NCBI GenBank assembly: GCA_965262425.1
Contig: OZ253536.1
Coordinates: forward strand, 4,960,001-5,024,000
DNA length: 64,000 nt
Reading direction: 5' to 3'
From: CAZOZZ01 sp965262425
GTDB taxonomy: Bacteria; Acidobacteriota; Terriglobia; 20CM-2-55-15
This document shows positions 26,547 through 35,034 of this stretch, in pieces. Made by a program: the position numbers and the translations under genes. Position 1 is the first letter of the stretch; every line of letters starts with the position of its first letter. The notes beneath the pieces were generated by a model. That model had not been told where the DNA came from and did no database searches. It saw only the letters and a list, made by a program, of their open reading frames with translations.

Positions 26547-27593
26547 GTGAGTTTTGCACTTTCCGACTTCGATTATGACCTGCCGCCCGATCGCATCGCC
26601 ACCGAACCGGTCCGTCCGCGGGACAGGTCCCGCCTCCTGCTTGTCGATCGGCGAGACGGACGATTGACGGATTCGACCTTCCGGCATCTTCCGAGTCACC
26701 TTTCCGAATCCGATCTTCTCGTCGTCAACAACACACGCGTCATGAAGGCCAGGGTTTACGGGACTCTTGAGAGATCCGGCCGGAACGTCGAGGTCCTGTT
26801 TTCGAACCCGAAGTCGGACACGGCCTGGGAAGCGATGCTGCGCCCGGGCAAACGGGTTCGAGACGGCGATCGCATTCTTGTCGGCGAAGGTACCCGGTTG
26901 TCGGTCGGCGAACGGCGTGACCACGGCCTTCGATTGATTGAGATAGAACAATCGCCATCTTGTAATACGACCGTGCCCGAGTTGCTCGCCTGCCACGGTC
27001 ATATACCACTGCCGCCATACATCGATCGGAAGGACCAGGAGTCCGACGAGACGGACTACCAGACGGTCTACGGAACGCGCCCGGGAGCGATAGCCGCCCC
27101 AACCGCCGGCCTTCATTTCACTCCCGAAGTGCTGGCATCACTTGAGGAACGTGGTATTGAGCTTTGCGAACTGACGCTTCACGTGGGGATCGGGACGTTT
27201 CTTCCGGTCCGAACTTCGGATCCAACACAGCATCATTTGAAACCAGAACAGTACGTTATCACTCCTGAAACGGCCGACGCTCTGAATCGAGCTCAGGGGG
27301 CCCGACGCCGGATCATCGCGGTGGGCACAACGACAACGCGCACGCTTGAATATGCTTTCGGTCGGCACGGAAAATTCGTCCCCGAAACCGGCGAAGCGGA
27401 CCTCTACATCCTTCCTGGATTCCGGTTCGGGGTTGTCGATGGACTCCTGACGAACTTCCATTTGCCACGCTCGACCCTGCTGTTGCTTGTTTCCGCTTTT
27501 GCCTCGCGCCGAGTCGTTCTGGATGCCTACAACCACGCCCTCGATAACGACTATCGTTTCTACAGTTACGGCGACTGTACGCTCTTCATTTAG
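26547..27593 (+). CDS. queA: S-adenosylmethionine:tRNA ribosyltransferase-isomerase
   Basis: About 348 residues from GTG 26547, where the family start SFALSDFDYDLPPDRIA begins. In-frame GTG codons at 26502 and 26529 are alternatives. Signatures are LLVVNNTRVMKARV, PLPPYI, YQTVYGTRPGAIAAPTAGLHFT, LHVGIGTFLPV, ITPETADALN and YILPGFRFGVVDGLLTNFHLP. It converts preQ1-tRNA to epoxyqueuosine-tRNA in queuosine synthesis. It stands alone here. Confidence 0.97.
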   Translation: MSFALSDFDYDLPPDRIATEPVRPRDRSRLLLVDRRDGRLTDSTFRHLPSHLSESDLLVVNNTRVMKARVYGTLERSGRNVEVLFSNPKSDTAWEAMLRPGKRVRDGDRILVGEGTRLSVGERRDHGLRLIEIEQSPSCNTTVPELLACHGHIPLPPYIDRKDQESDETDYQTVYGTRPGAIAAPTAGLHFTPEVLASLEERGIELCELTLHVGIGTFLPVRTSDPTQHHLKPEQYVITPETADALNRAQGARRRIIAVGTTTTRTLEYAFGRHGKFVPETGEADLYILPGFRFGVVDGLLTNFHLPRSTLLLLVSAFASRRVVLDAYNHALDNDYRFYSYGDCTLFI

Positions 27594-27607
27594 GGCCTCG
27601 CAGAAAG

Positions 27608-27638
27608 TTGACACGGTAGGGGTTTGCGACGATATAAT
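27608..27638 (+). promoter_or_regulatory. Predicted promoter of the cold-shock gene
   Basis: Perfect -35 TTGACA (27608-27613) and -10 TATAAT (27633-27638) with a long 19-bp spacer. The message would carry a roughly 135-base 5' leader before the ATG at 27781, as is usual for cold-shock mRNAs. Confidence 0.7.
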
Positions 27639-27780
27639 GCCGCCGTTCAAAACGTTTTCAGCATAAGCACTGGCAGTAGAAAAGAGCGACCCGATTGCAG
27701 GCCTGAATCCCGTCGACGGTCCCCTTTTCTTGCTGGAAAGCTGACGAACAGTTATTGAAGTAAAAGGAGTATGGAGAAAC

Positions 27781-27990
27781 ATGTCTAAAGAAACAGGCAA
27801 GGTAAAGTGGTTCAACAACAAAAAGGGTTTCGGTTTCATCGAGCGGGCCAGCGGTGGAGATGTGTTCGTCCACTACTCGGCTATTGAAACCGACGGCTAC
27901 AGAACCTTGAAAGAGGGGGAAGACGTCGAGTTCACCATCACCGAAGGACCAAAAGGGTTTCAGGCTGAAAATGTCGCGCGAGTAGAATAG
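27781..27990 (+). CDS. Cold-shock protein (CspA family)
   Basis: 69 residues, a single OB-fold. RNP1-like KGFGFIE and RNP2-like VFVHYSAI are present in the normal order (GKVKWFNNKKGFGFI). It binds single-stranded RNA/DNA and melts RNA structure. A perfect terminator follows at 28015. The 5' leader from the 27608 promoter is free of genes and could fold as a cold-responsive element. Confidence 0.97.
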   Translation: MSKETGKVKWFNNKKGFGFIERASGGDVFVHYSAIETDGYRTLKEGEDVEFTITEGPKGFQAENVARVE

Positions 27991-28014
27991 CGGGACGTTC
28001 AAGACATTCGAAAA

Positions 28015-28045
28015 GACCCTGCGGAGCGCTCCGCAGGGTCTTTTT
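28015..28045 (+). terminator. Intrinsic terminator after the cold-shock gene
   Basis: Perfect 13-bp palindromic stem GACCCTGCGGAGC/GCTCCGCAGGGTC followed by TTTTT, with AAAA before it, so it can also act on the convergent gene. Confidence 0.93.
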
Positions 28046-28114
28046 CATTTGTGGCCGATCACTTACTATGCCTGTTCATAGGCCGCGATCGACTGGCAAT
28101 TGTTCAAATCCTAG

Positions 28115-28903
28115 TCAGCGTCCACCGGCGGCCCTACGCCCGATCGCAATCACTTCAGCGTCGCCGATGATAAGCCGGAAGCCCTGCTCCAGCTTCTGCT
28201 TCACATCGTCGACGTTCGACAATGCGGAACAGGAGACTGAGTGACGCTCGCAACCCTCGACCACCGTCTGGATCGCAGCCCGGAGCGCTTGCGGATCTCC
28301 ACCAAGGGACGACGACAAGCTGCCGCGACCGACCGATGCAATACTGACTCCCGGGGTCCCGATGATTTCCGATGCCAGTTCAACAGCATCTTTGTCTTCG
28401 ATCATCACGTACAGCAGAAAGTTTCCGTTTGGATCCGCGGGCCACAATGAGGCGGATGTCTCGCCGATCCAGGCGACGACCTGGCGGACTTGTTCGGGGT
28501 TCAGGACGTGCGGGATGATCACACCGTCGGCTCCGGCTTCAACGATCTGTCGAATCCGCGTTCTGGCATCGTCCTCGCCGTCCCCTACCGGCGCGACGCG
28601 GACCAGCATCGTCGGCGGATCCGGGTGCTCCCGGAGCGCATCGATGAATCGACCCACGGCCACGGCATCGAACCGGCGCTGGGCGTCATGGAACACAAAG
28701 TCGAGTTGGTCATTTCGGGCCATCCGAGCGGCCCCTTCGGCAGAACGGTCGCTGGCGAACGAACCAAAGGCGCTTTCTCCGCGCTCGAGCAGGCGGATGA
28801 CCTTGTTCCCCGGGGTAACCTGACGGGTGAATGCCCTTGGCGCAAACAGCAGGGGCACGGCAATCAATGCGGCCATTGAGAGATTGTAATTTCGAGTGCG
28901 CAT
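28115..28903 (-). CDS. Secreted HpcH/HpaI aldolase-family protein
   Basis: About 262 residues from ATG 28903 (MRTRNYNLSMAALIAVPLLF), a signal peptide followed by a TIM-barrel of the HpcH/HpaI aldolase (citrate-lyase-beta) family. Seen are GSFASDRS, DFVFHDAQR in place of the usual D.EH, TMLVRVAPVGDGED, IVEAGADGVIIPHVLNPEQVR and LLYVMIEDKDAVE. The family cleaves or forms C-C bonds with pyruvate and Mg2+, with Glu/Asp metal ligands (here E in IED). Export is unusual for an aldolase, and the early motif is changed, so an enzymatic role is uncertain. Confidence 0.72.
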   Translation of the reverse strand: MRTRNYNLSMAALIAVPLLFAPRAFTRQVTPGNKVIRLLERGESAFGSFASDRSAEGAARMARNDQLDFVFHDAQRRFDAVAVGRFIDALREHPDPPTMLVRVAPVGDGEDDARTRIRQIVEAGADGVIIPHVLNPEQVRQVVAWIGETSASLWPADPNGNFLLYVMIEDKDAVELASEIIGTPGVSIASVGRGSLSSSLGGDPQALRAAIQTVVEGCERHSVSCSALSNVDDVKQKLEQGFRLIIGDAEVIAIGRRAAGGR

Positions 28904-28918
28904 ATGTCTTGATCGCAA

Positions 28919-29352
28919 CGCTATCCTACCAACATTGTCTATACATCCTGAACTCGCGAATTGGGCTACCAGTTTAGCTCACGGGATCTCCCGCCAGATG
29001 ATCTGAACCCGGAATCGTGCCGGTTAGATGGGAACGGTGGGCGGTTGGGATGGCGGACTGTCGGTTGTGCCCACCTGTTTGTCCTCGGACTCCGCGGCAC
29101 CGATAATTCCACGTAAGGGTCAGCTCAAGAATAACTTCACAGAATTGGCGCCCAGATTTGCGTCAGATTCGGCGATTGAGCAGAACCGGAGGAATAGCCC
29201 TGCTACTTCGAGGAATCTGCGATTGAGGAGCGGCCGAAGATGGCGCGAAGATGGCGCGAAGATGGAATGCCAAAACGTGAAGTTGTTCTTGAGCGGGCCC
29301 TAAGTCCTTGAACAGAAAGAACGAGTCATGACAGTCGCGTTATAAAGGTGCG
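28919..29352. other. Upstream region of the M50-HlyD gene
   Basis: No gene. It contains a short tandem repeat, 2.7 units of GAAGATGGCGC (29236-29265). A TGGCGC...TTGCG at 29148-29164 resembles a sigma54 site but with one base too many in the spacer. AAGGTG precedes the ATG at 29353. Confidence 0.45.
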
Positions 29353-31692
29353 ATGTCGCGGCTCTACAGCCTTCGGCCCGAGCTCGAGTTCTCCACACAG
29401 ACCTACCAGGGCAAACCCTACACCGTCGTCAAGGATCCGGTGACGACACGCTATTTCCGGTTCAGTGCGACACAGGCCGCCATCATGGAGCTGGCCCGGG
29501 AGCCGATCGACATCGAGTCTCTGGGGAGCGCGATCTCGGCTCAACTGGGCGGGTCGGTCCCGCAGGCCACGCTCGAGGGGTTTCTGGAATCGCTTGAGGA
29601 AAAGCACCTCCTCGATACCGCGGACGTCAAAGAAAAAATCGCCGACTACCTTGAGCGTAAGCCCAAGGAGGATCGGAACATTCTGTATCTCCGCCTTTTC
29701 TCTATGGATCCGGAGAAGGTGTTTGATTTCCTGCTGCCCAAAATCGCCTGGTGCTTTACGCCCGGGTTCCACGTCTTCGCGATCCTGTCGATCATCACGG
29801 GTTTCACGTTGACCTATCTGCACGGAAACGAGTTGACCGGCCATGTTCTGAAGCTGCTGAACCTGTACGGCCTGCTATTGATCTGGCTGGTCGTGGCCTC
29901 GGTCGTCATGATGCACGAGTTCGCGCACGGCTTGACCTGCCGTCACTTCGGGGGGGAGGTCCACGAGCTGGGTTTCATGCTGCTCTACTTCCAGCCGGCA
30001 TTCTATTGCGATGTGAGCGATGCCTGGATGTTTCCGACCCGACGCGAGCGGATGTGGGTGACTTTCGCCGGAGGATATTTTCAGCTCGTGCTGTGGGGCG
30101 TGGGGACCGTCGTCTGGAGGATCACGGCGCCGGACACCCTGATCAACCAGGTCGCGTTGATCGTCATCCTTTTTGCGGGACTGCAGACACTGTTCAACTT
30201 CAACCCACTGATCAAACTCGACGGCTACTACATGCTCAGCGATTACCTGGAGATTCCCAATCTCCGGGCTAAATCGTTCAAGGCCCTTCGGGCGTGGATC
30301 GCGGGGAAGAAAGACGAGCCGCTGCTCGCATCGGCCCAAAAGCGGGCGTTGCTGACGTTCGGTACAATTTCGCTGACCTTTTCGACAATGCTGCTGTCTT
30401 TGATTTACGCTAACATCTATATTCTTCTGACGTACTACTTCGCCTTCGCAGGCTTTGTCGGATTCTTGGTGTTCGCGCGTTTTACGATGAATAAGACAGC
30501 ATCCGAGCCGGTTGCCGGAATCAAGTCGATGATTTCGCGCGCCACGTTAAAGAAGTACCGGAACCTGGGCATCGGGTTGGCCCTGGTGCTCATCTCGATC
30601 CTGTTCCACTGGGAACTCAAGATCACAGCCGATCTGCGCGTCCTTCCCCGGCAGGAATCGATCGTCCGATCCGAGACGGCAGGTACGATAGCCGAGGTCC
30701 TGGTTCGCGAAGGTAGCCACGTGAAGAAGGGCGACGTTGTCGCGCGGCTGTACGACTTCGACAAGGAGAGGACACTGTCGGCTATAAAGGGTGAACTGGG
30801 TCAGCTGCGCGTCGGCCCTCGCCCCGAAGAGGTGGACAGCGCAGAACAACTCGTCGGTACAAAGCGCGTGGAACTGTCCAACGTCCGCCGGAACATCCAA
30901 TACCGGAACCAACTCTAGCAAACCCTGGCGCGAAGGCGGACCGAGTTGCAGCTTTCTGAAATCGAATTCAGGCGAACAAGGGACCTGTTCGAAGAAGACC
31001 TCGGTGCCCGGATTGACATGGAGAAAGCGGAAACCACGGTGGAGATTTATCGGAATGCGGTAGGTGAAACCGAGGCTTCCATCCAGATGCTCGCCGAGCA
31101 GAACGACCGCGAAGAAGATTTGAAGGAGCAGGAGCTTGCAGAAGCCGAAAGCGCACTCACGCTTGTGCTGGCCGGCTTCAGGACGGAAGACATCCAGCAG
31201 AGGGAAGCCGAGGTCGACATGCTGGAGGAACAGCAGCGGATTCTGGAGAAGGAACTCGCCAAGGCCGACATCCGGGCGCCGATTACCGGGACTGTCGTGA
31301 CGCCTTTCGTTCAGAGAATCCTGAACCAATACCTGGTGGCAGGCGACGAAGTCTGCAGGATCGTGGACATGGACACGGTGCAGATTGAAATGATGGTCCC
31401 GGAAAAGGAAATGGCCGACGTCAAACCGGCTTACCCCATCTTGATGAAGGTCCGCAGCTACCCCACCGATGAATTCGAAGGCCGGGTCGACTTTATCGCA
31501 CCCGTTGCGGAAACGGTCTTCAATCAGCGCTTCATAAAAATCCGGACCGAAGTTTCGAATGAGGAGGGAATGCTGAAACCCGAAATGACCGGTGTGGCTA
31601 AAATTCACGCTGGACAACGCCGGATCATCTCCCTGATGACCCGCCGCATCATCCGATGGGTGCGAATCGAATACTGGGATCTTCTGCCGTAG
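29353..31692 (+). pseudogene. PqqD-like / M50 zinc protease / HlyD adaptor fusion, interrupted by one in-frame TAG
   Basis: Reading from ATG 29353 to the stop at 31692 is one frame of 780 codons broken only by TAG at 30916-30918. Residues about 30-90 look PqqD-like (TTRYFRFSATQAAIMELA...). Several membrane helices from about 135 carry HEFAHGLTC (188-192, HExxH) and NPLIKLDGYY (third metal ligand), an S2P/M50 intramembrane zinc protease as in peptide-processing proteins such as YydH. A half-lipoyl motif (SETAGTIAEVLVREGSHVKKGD) follows. After the TAG come coiled-coil, the second lipoyl half (IRAPITGTVVTPF) and the adaptor barrel, ending VIRW-type RIIRWVRIEYWDLLP. Fused M50-HlyD proteins exist as a family. 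Codons around the TAG remain clean coding sequence, so the nonsense change is recent, or tolerated as two chains (TTG 30946 is a weak restart). Elsewhere TAG serves as a normal stop. Confidence 0.82.
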
Positions 31693-31802
31693 AGTCCACG
31701 TCGGCGAACCGCACTCGCGGGCGACCCTCTTCACGCCAAATCACAGACCGCAAGAATTCATGATTACCGCACCGAGCGCGATTCGCGTAATTAGTGTATT
31801 TT

Positions 31803-31831
31803 TTGTAATCCTGTGCTGCTCTTGCTGTATT
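31803..31831 (+). promoter_or_regulatory. Possible promoter of the riboswitch/small-ORF transcript
   Basis: TTGTAA (31803-31808), 17-bp spacer, TGTATT (31826-31831), each 4/6 to consensus. Initiation near 31838 would put the first aptamer at the very 5' end of the RNA. Confidence 0.35.
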
Positions 31832-31840
31832 GAAGGCTAA

Positions 31841-31946
31841 GCAACGCCGTTGTAAGGGGCAAATCCGTCGAAAGGCGGAGACGCAAAGCCACAAGACTAC
31901 GGCTCCGGATCGAACCCGGAGTCATGTCGGTTGGGCTGCCAATGGA
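31841..31946 (+). ncRNA. Cyclic-di-GMP-I (GEMM-I) riboswitch, tandem copy 1
   Basis: It contains the GEMM core: GGGGCAAATCC, P1b hairpin TCCGTC-GAAA-GGCGGA with the GAAA tetraloop, invariant GACGCAAAGCC, the P2 hairpin CTCCGG...CCGGAG, and the 3' GGTTGGGCTGCC. The base equivalent to Vc2 G20 (two before the C of CAAA) is G (31858), as in c-di-GMP binders. The position equivalent to A18 is G, a departure from consensus. GCTGCCA (31935-31941) can pair with TGGCAGC (31955-31961), an alternative hairpin that would compete with the aptamer 3' strand, though no T-run follows. Confidence 0.92.
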
Positions 31947-32004
31947 TTAGGACGTGGCAGCAATCACGGCATGGAAGCCTTCTGCCCTCCTTGACCGAAT
32001 ACAG

Positions 32005-32144
32005 TTCCTTTGACAAAAGCAAACCCGCCGAAAGGCGGAGACGCAAAGCTTCGAGACTAACGCTTCAGGCTCGTTCCCGAACGTCCTGGGAGCTACGTTC
32101 GTCGGGCTGCCAAGAGGTTCAACTGGCCTCGGGCAGCCTTTGTT
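32005..32144 (+). ncRNA. GEMM-I riboswitch, tandem copy 2, with terminator-like expression platform
   Basis: Core AAAAGCAAACC, P1b CCGCC-GAAA-GGCGG, GACGCAAAGC, a P2 stem GCTTCAGG/CCTGGGAGC (one G-U), and 3' CGTCGGGCTGCC. The base equivalent to Vc2 G20 is A (32018), the change that marks GEMM-Ib/cGAMP-type aptamers. The 3' conserved GGCTGCC (32105-32111) is also the left arm of a strong hairpin with GAGG/CCTC and GGCAGCC (32132-32138), followed by TTTGTT. Ligand binding would hold GGCTGCC in the aptamer and block the terminator, predicting an ON switch for the small ORFs downstream. Confidence 0.9.
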
Positions 32145-32179
32145 GGTTCTGCAACGAAAAACGAACTGGAGGTAGCCAC

Positions 32180-32203
32180 ATGTACGGTGTGATCTGGGTG
32201 TAA
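32180..32203 (+). CDS. Seven-codon ORF MYGVIWV
   Basis: ATG at 32180 has a strong Shine-Dalgarno GGAGG (32168-32172), 7 bases away, the best in the region. It encodes MYGVIWV then TAA. It is the first ORF after the tandem riboswitches and lies 86 bases before the 32-codon ORF. It could be a leader peptide for translational control, a minimal signal peptide, or chance. No known family is this short, so identity rests on context. Confidence 0.45.
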   Translation: MYGVIWV

Positions 32204-32288
32204 GCCCGCGCTGAATTTCGCGACGAACTTGCGCGGCGGCGCCTGTCGTTCCGCAAAATCAAACTCCTTAACCCCTGGAGAATGAGAA

Positions 32289-32387
32289 ATGACTGAGAAC
32301 AATGTTGTCCTGACTGAACTGGAAATCGAGGTTGAAGAACTGGAACAGAAGATTGCTCCGAGTGGTTCACTGGCCGTTGACAAGTAG
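32289..32387 (+). CDS. 32-residue acidic peptide, candidate precursor peptide
   Basis: ATG 32289, with GGAG 8 bases upstream. MTENNVVLTELEIEVEELEQ forms an acidic, amphipathic helix-prone leader of RiPP-leader type. It is followed by KIAPSGSLAVDK, a short Gly/Ser/Ala tail. It has no Cys. It lies directly after the riboswitches and beside a PqqD-like/M50/HlyD protein, a class of protein used for peptide recognition, cleavage and export. Role as a substrate is inference. A regulatory micro-protein is the alternative. The hairpin GCGGGGGG...CCTCCCGC (32428-32452) lies between it and the next gene and may attenuate transcription. Confidence 0.55.
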   Translation: MTENNVVLTELEIEVEELEQKIAPSGSLAVDK

Positions 32388-32480
32388 GCCGCCAATCAAT
32401 CGAAAGTAGTAGACTGCAGGCTTGAGGGCGGGGGGAAGGAAAAACCTCCCGCTCTGACGCCGTCTTTGGAGGTCTTTTCG

Positions 32481-34937
32481 GTGAACTGGCACCAGCTTCA
32501 TTTTCGGGCAAAGGCGTATCTCATCGGTTCCTACGTCTTCGGTGCTGTCTTCGCCTTCGTCTCCCTTACAGCAGCTCACAATCGCTTTGTCTATCCGTGG
32601 GTCCTGCTGACTCTGGCATCTATTGTTGTAGCCACAATCAACGTTCGTCTCCCGATGACCGGACATCGGGTCGTTATTTCAATGGGGGATGTATTCACGA
32701 TCCTCGCGCTTCTTCAGTTCGGTCCCGGACCCGCCCTGGTAATGTATTGGGGCAACCTCGTCAGTGCCCATACGACCGACCAGATCAAGAAATACGGTTG
32801 GGACTTCCTCCGACAAACATCACCCTACAAATACGCTTTCAATTTCGCTATCTGCGCCTCGTCGATCTGGGCAATGAATCTGGCGCTTGTTCTTGTGGAT
32901 CGCCTGGGTTTGTCCGAATCGGTAACGTTGGCTACGAGCCTCGCGGCTCTTGCAGGGACATGGTTCATTGTGAACACGGTCCCTCTGTCTCTCACGATCG
33001 CGCTTCTGAATCACCAGTCTTTCTGGAAGACCTGGTCCGACGGTCTCGTCCTGTACCTGCTCAATTTTTTCGGTTCCGCAGCAGCAGCGGGACTGATGTT
33101 CAAGTTCTACGAAGAGGCCGGGTCTTCAGTCTTTCTATTCGCACTGCCGATCGTCGCGGTCATCTATCAGCTCTACCTGTTTTACATCGACAAGTTCGAG
33201 CATGCGCAGGCCCACATCGCGGAGTTGAACAAGCTCTACCTTCAAACCGTCGAGGCCCTCGCGTCGGCCGTCGATGCCAAGGACCGCTACACCCACGGTC
33301 ACGTCCGTCGGGTCCAGGTGTACGCGGTCGAGTTGGCAAAGCGGATGGGTATCGAAGACGCCAACGAGTTGATGGCGATTCGCTCCGGCGCCCTGCTGCA
33401 CGACATCGGAAAGATCGCGATACCTGAATACATTCTGAACAAGCCAACAGTCCTCACCGAATCTGAATTCGAGAAGATGAAGAGCCATCCTGCAGTCGGC
33501 GCCGTCATGCTGCAAGGCATCGAGTTTCCATTTCCGGTGGAGCCACTCGTGAAGTCCCACCACGAACGCTGGGACGGAAGGGGCTATCCGGAGGGTTTGA
33601 AGGGTGATGAGATCCCGCTGAGTGCGCGTATTCTGTCGCTCGTCGATTGCTATGACGCTATGACGACGGACCGACCGTACAGGTCGCCGATGGCTCGTGA
33701 TCAATTGATCGAATTCTTCCTGCGGGAGTCGGGCGGGGCTTACGACCCGGCCGTGGTCGATGCGTTCGTCGAACACATAGAACTGCTCGAAGCGGAAGGG
33801 GCCAAAATAGAAGTCGCGCCGTCTGACATTTGGGGTGGCGAAACCGCAGGCTCTGCGGGAACGGAAAACGTCCGTCCACTTGAAAAGGTTCAACCCACGC
33901 TGACCTACAGCAAAGCCATGGACGTGAACGCGCTCGCGCAGGCGGAGTTGTATTCTCTGTTCGAATTCGTGCGTGCTGCGAACTGCCTGCGAGTCGACGA
34001 CGTTCTCGCTTTCGTCGGCATCAAGCTGGAAAGGCTGATTCGCTTCGATGCCGCGGTCTTCTACCTCGCGGACCTCGATCGCGGGATCGTGACACCGGGC
34101 CATGTTCTGGGTAAGGGAAAGCGGGTGATCAAGAATGTGACATTGCCCCTGGATCAGAAACTAAGCGGTTGGGTGGCTGCTAACAACCAGGCCCTGAGCA
34201 ACCTGCCACCCTTTCCCGACTTCCTGAATGTCGAAGATCCCAAGCCGGCATTCGAGATCTCGAGTATCGTGCCAATGAATCATCGCGGCGTCGTTATCGG
34301 CTCTCTCGCTTTGTATCGCGAAGAAAAGACGAAGTTCACCGACCTGGAATTCCGTCATCTTGAAATCGTTGCAGGCCAGACGGCTGCCGCGCTGAACCGG
34401 GCGCGTGAGCAGGAGAGTTCGCAGACAGCCCTTTTTGACGAACTGACCCAACTGCCGAACGGTTATCAGCTCTACCTGATGTTTGACCAGGTTGCCATGG
34501 ACGCCCAACGTTACGACTACCCGCTCTCGCTCTTGGCCTTCCGGTTGGAAAGTCTGGAGGACGTCACTCGTCGATACGGGCACCTGAGCGCTGCTGAGAT
34601 GGTCCGGTTCATCGCACGATATCTAAAGGACGAGGTTCGTGACACGGACATTCTGGTCCGTTATTCAAATGACCAGTTTCTAACGCTACATCCAAAGATG
34701 AGCCGGGATCAGGCCGAAGTGTTGAAGTCACGTATCCAGAATGAATTGGACCAGCACCGATTTCCGATCCGGCACGGTGTGGACGTATCCCCGCGGTTGT
34801 CCATTGGCATAGCTGAATTTCACGAAGAAGGCTCAAAACTGGAAGACCTGTTGTCGATTGCAGAATGGCGGCTGACCGAAGACGAAAAGTCGCGCTCCGT
34901 CGCACGCCGAACCCTTCCATTTCCCTCCCAGCATTAA
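32481..34937 (+). CDS. Membrane HD-GYP phosphodiesterase with GAF and degenerate GGDEF
   Basis: 818 residues from GTG 32481 (GGAGG 8 bases upstream). An N-terminal membrane domain of about seven helices (1-220) is followed by an HD-GYP domain (about 255-430): HTHGHVRRV, LLHDIGKIAIP, SHHERWDGRGYP. All metal-binding His/Asp expected for c-di-GMP (or cGAMP) hydrolysis to pGpG/GMP are present. A GAF domain follows (about 490-640), then a GGDEF-like domain whose signature reads RYSNDQF, so it should not synthesise c-di-GMP. It lies directly after the cyclic-dinucleotide riboswitches and is probably transcribed through them, suggesting a feedback loop on the ligand. Confidence 0.9.
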   Translation: MNWHQLHFRAKAYLIGSYVFGAVFAFVSLTAAHNRFVYPWVLLTLASIVVATINVRLPMTGHRVVISMGDVFTILALLQFGPGPALVMYWGNLVSAHTTDQIKKYGWDFLRQTSPYKYAFNFAICASSIWAMNLALVLVDRLGLSESVTLATSLAALAGTWFIVNTVPLSLTIALLNHQSFWKTWSDGLVLYLLNFFGSAAAAGLMFKFYEEAGSSVFLFALPIVAVIYQLYLFYIDKFEHAQAHIAELNKLYLQTVEALASAVDAKDRYTHGHVRRVQVYAVELAKRMGIEDANELMAIRSGALLHDIGKIAIPEYILNKPTVLTESEFEKMKSHPAVGAVMLQGIEFPFPVEPLVKSHHERWDGRGYPEGLKGDEIPLSARILSLVDCYDAMTTDRPYRSPMARDQLIEFFLRESGGAYDPAVVDAFVEHIELLEAEGAKIEVAPSDIWGGETAGSAGTENVRPLEKVQPTLTYSKAMDVNALAQAELYSLFEFVRAANCLRVDDVLAFVGIKLERLIRFDAAVFYLADLDRGIVTPGHVLGKGKRVIKNVTLPLDQKLSGWVAANNQALSNLPPFPDFLNVEDPKPAFEISSIVPMNHRGVVIGSLALYREEKTKFTDLEFRHLEIVAGQTAAALNRAREQESSQTALFDELTQLPNGYQLYLMFDQVAMDAQRYDYPLSLLAFRLESLEDVTRRYGHLSAAEMVRFIARYLKDEVRDTDILVRYSNDQFLTLHPKMSRDQAEVLKSRIQNELDQHRFPIRHGVDVSPRLSIGIAEFHEEGSKLEDLLSIAEWRLTEDEKSRSVARRTLPFPSQH

Positions 34938-35034
34938 GAGAAAAGTCGCGGTTTTTGCGTTCTTTTGTGTTGCTCAGAATGCGATAATTGCGCCCCATTA
35001 CATGCTAAGAAACTGATTCCCCAGTGCTTGAGAC

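Noticed and set aside
29148..29164. Sigma54-like TGGCGC...TTGCG upstream of the M50 gene
   Set aside because: The GG-to-GC distance is 11, not 10 bases; sigma54 spacing is strict.
29236..29265. GAAGATGGCGC tandem repeat as a possible CRISPR or regulatory array
   Set aside because: Fewer than three units, no spacers; simple slippage repeat.
31808..31828. TTGCT-ending sequence resembling a -12 sigma54 element before the riboswitches
   Set aside because: The -24 GG is missing.
31760..31840. 26-codon ORF ending in Cys-rich CCSCCIEG just before the first riboswitch
   Set aside because: No proper Shine-Dalgarno and it overlaps the likely promoter of the riboswitch transcript; probably chance.
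32282..32296. Four-codon ORF MRND overlapping the 32-codon ORF
   Set aside because: The SD is only one base away from this ATG but ideally placed for the 32289 ATG.
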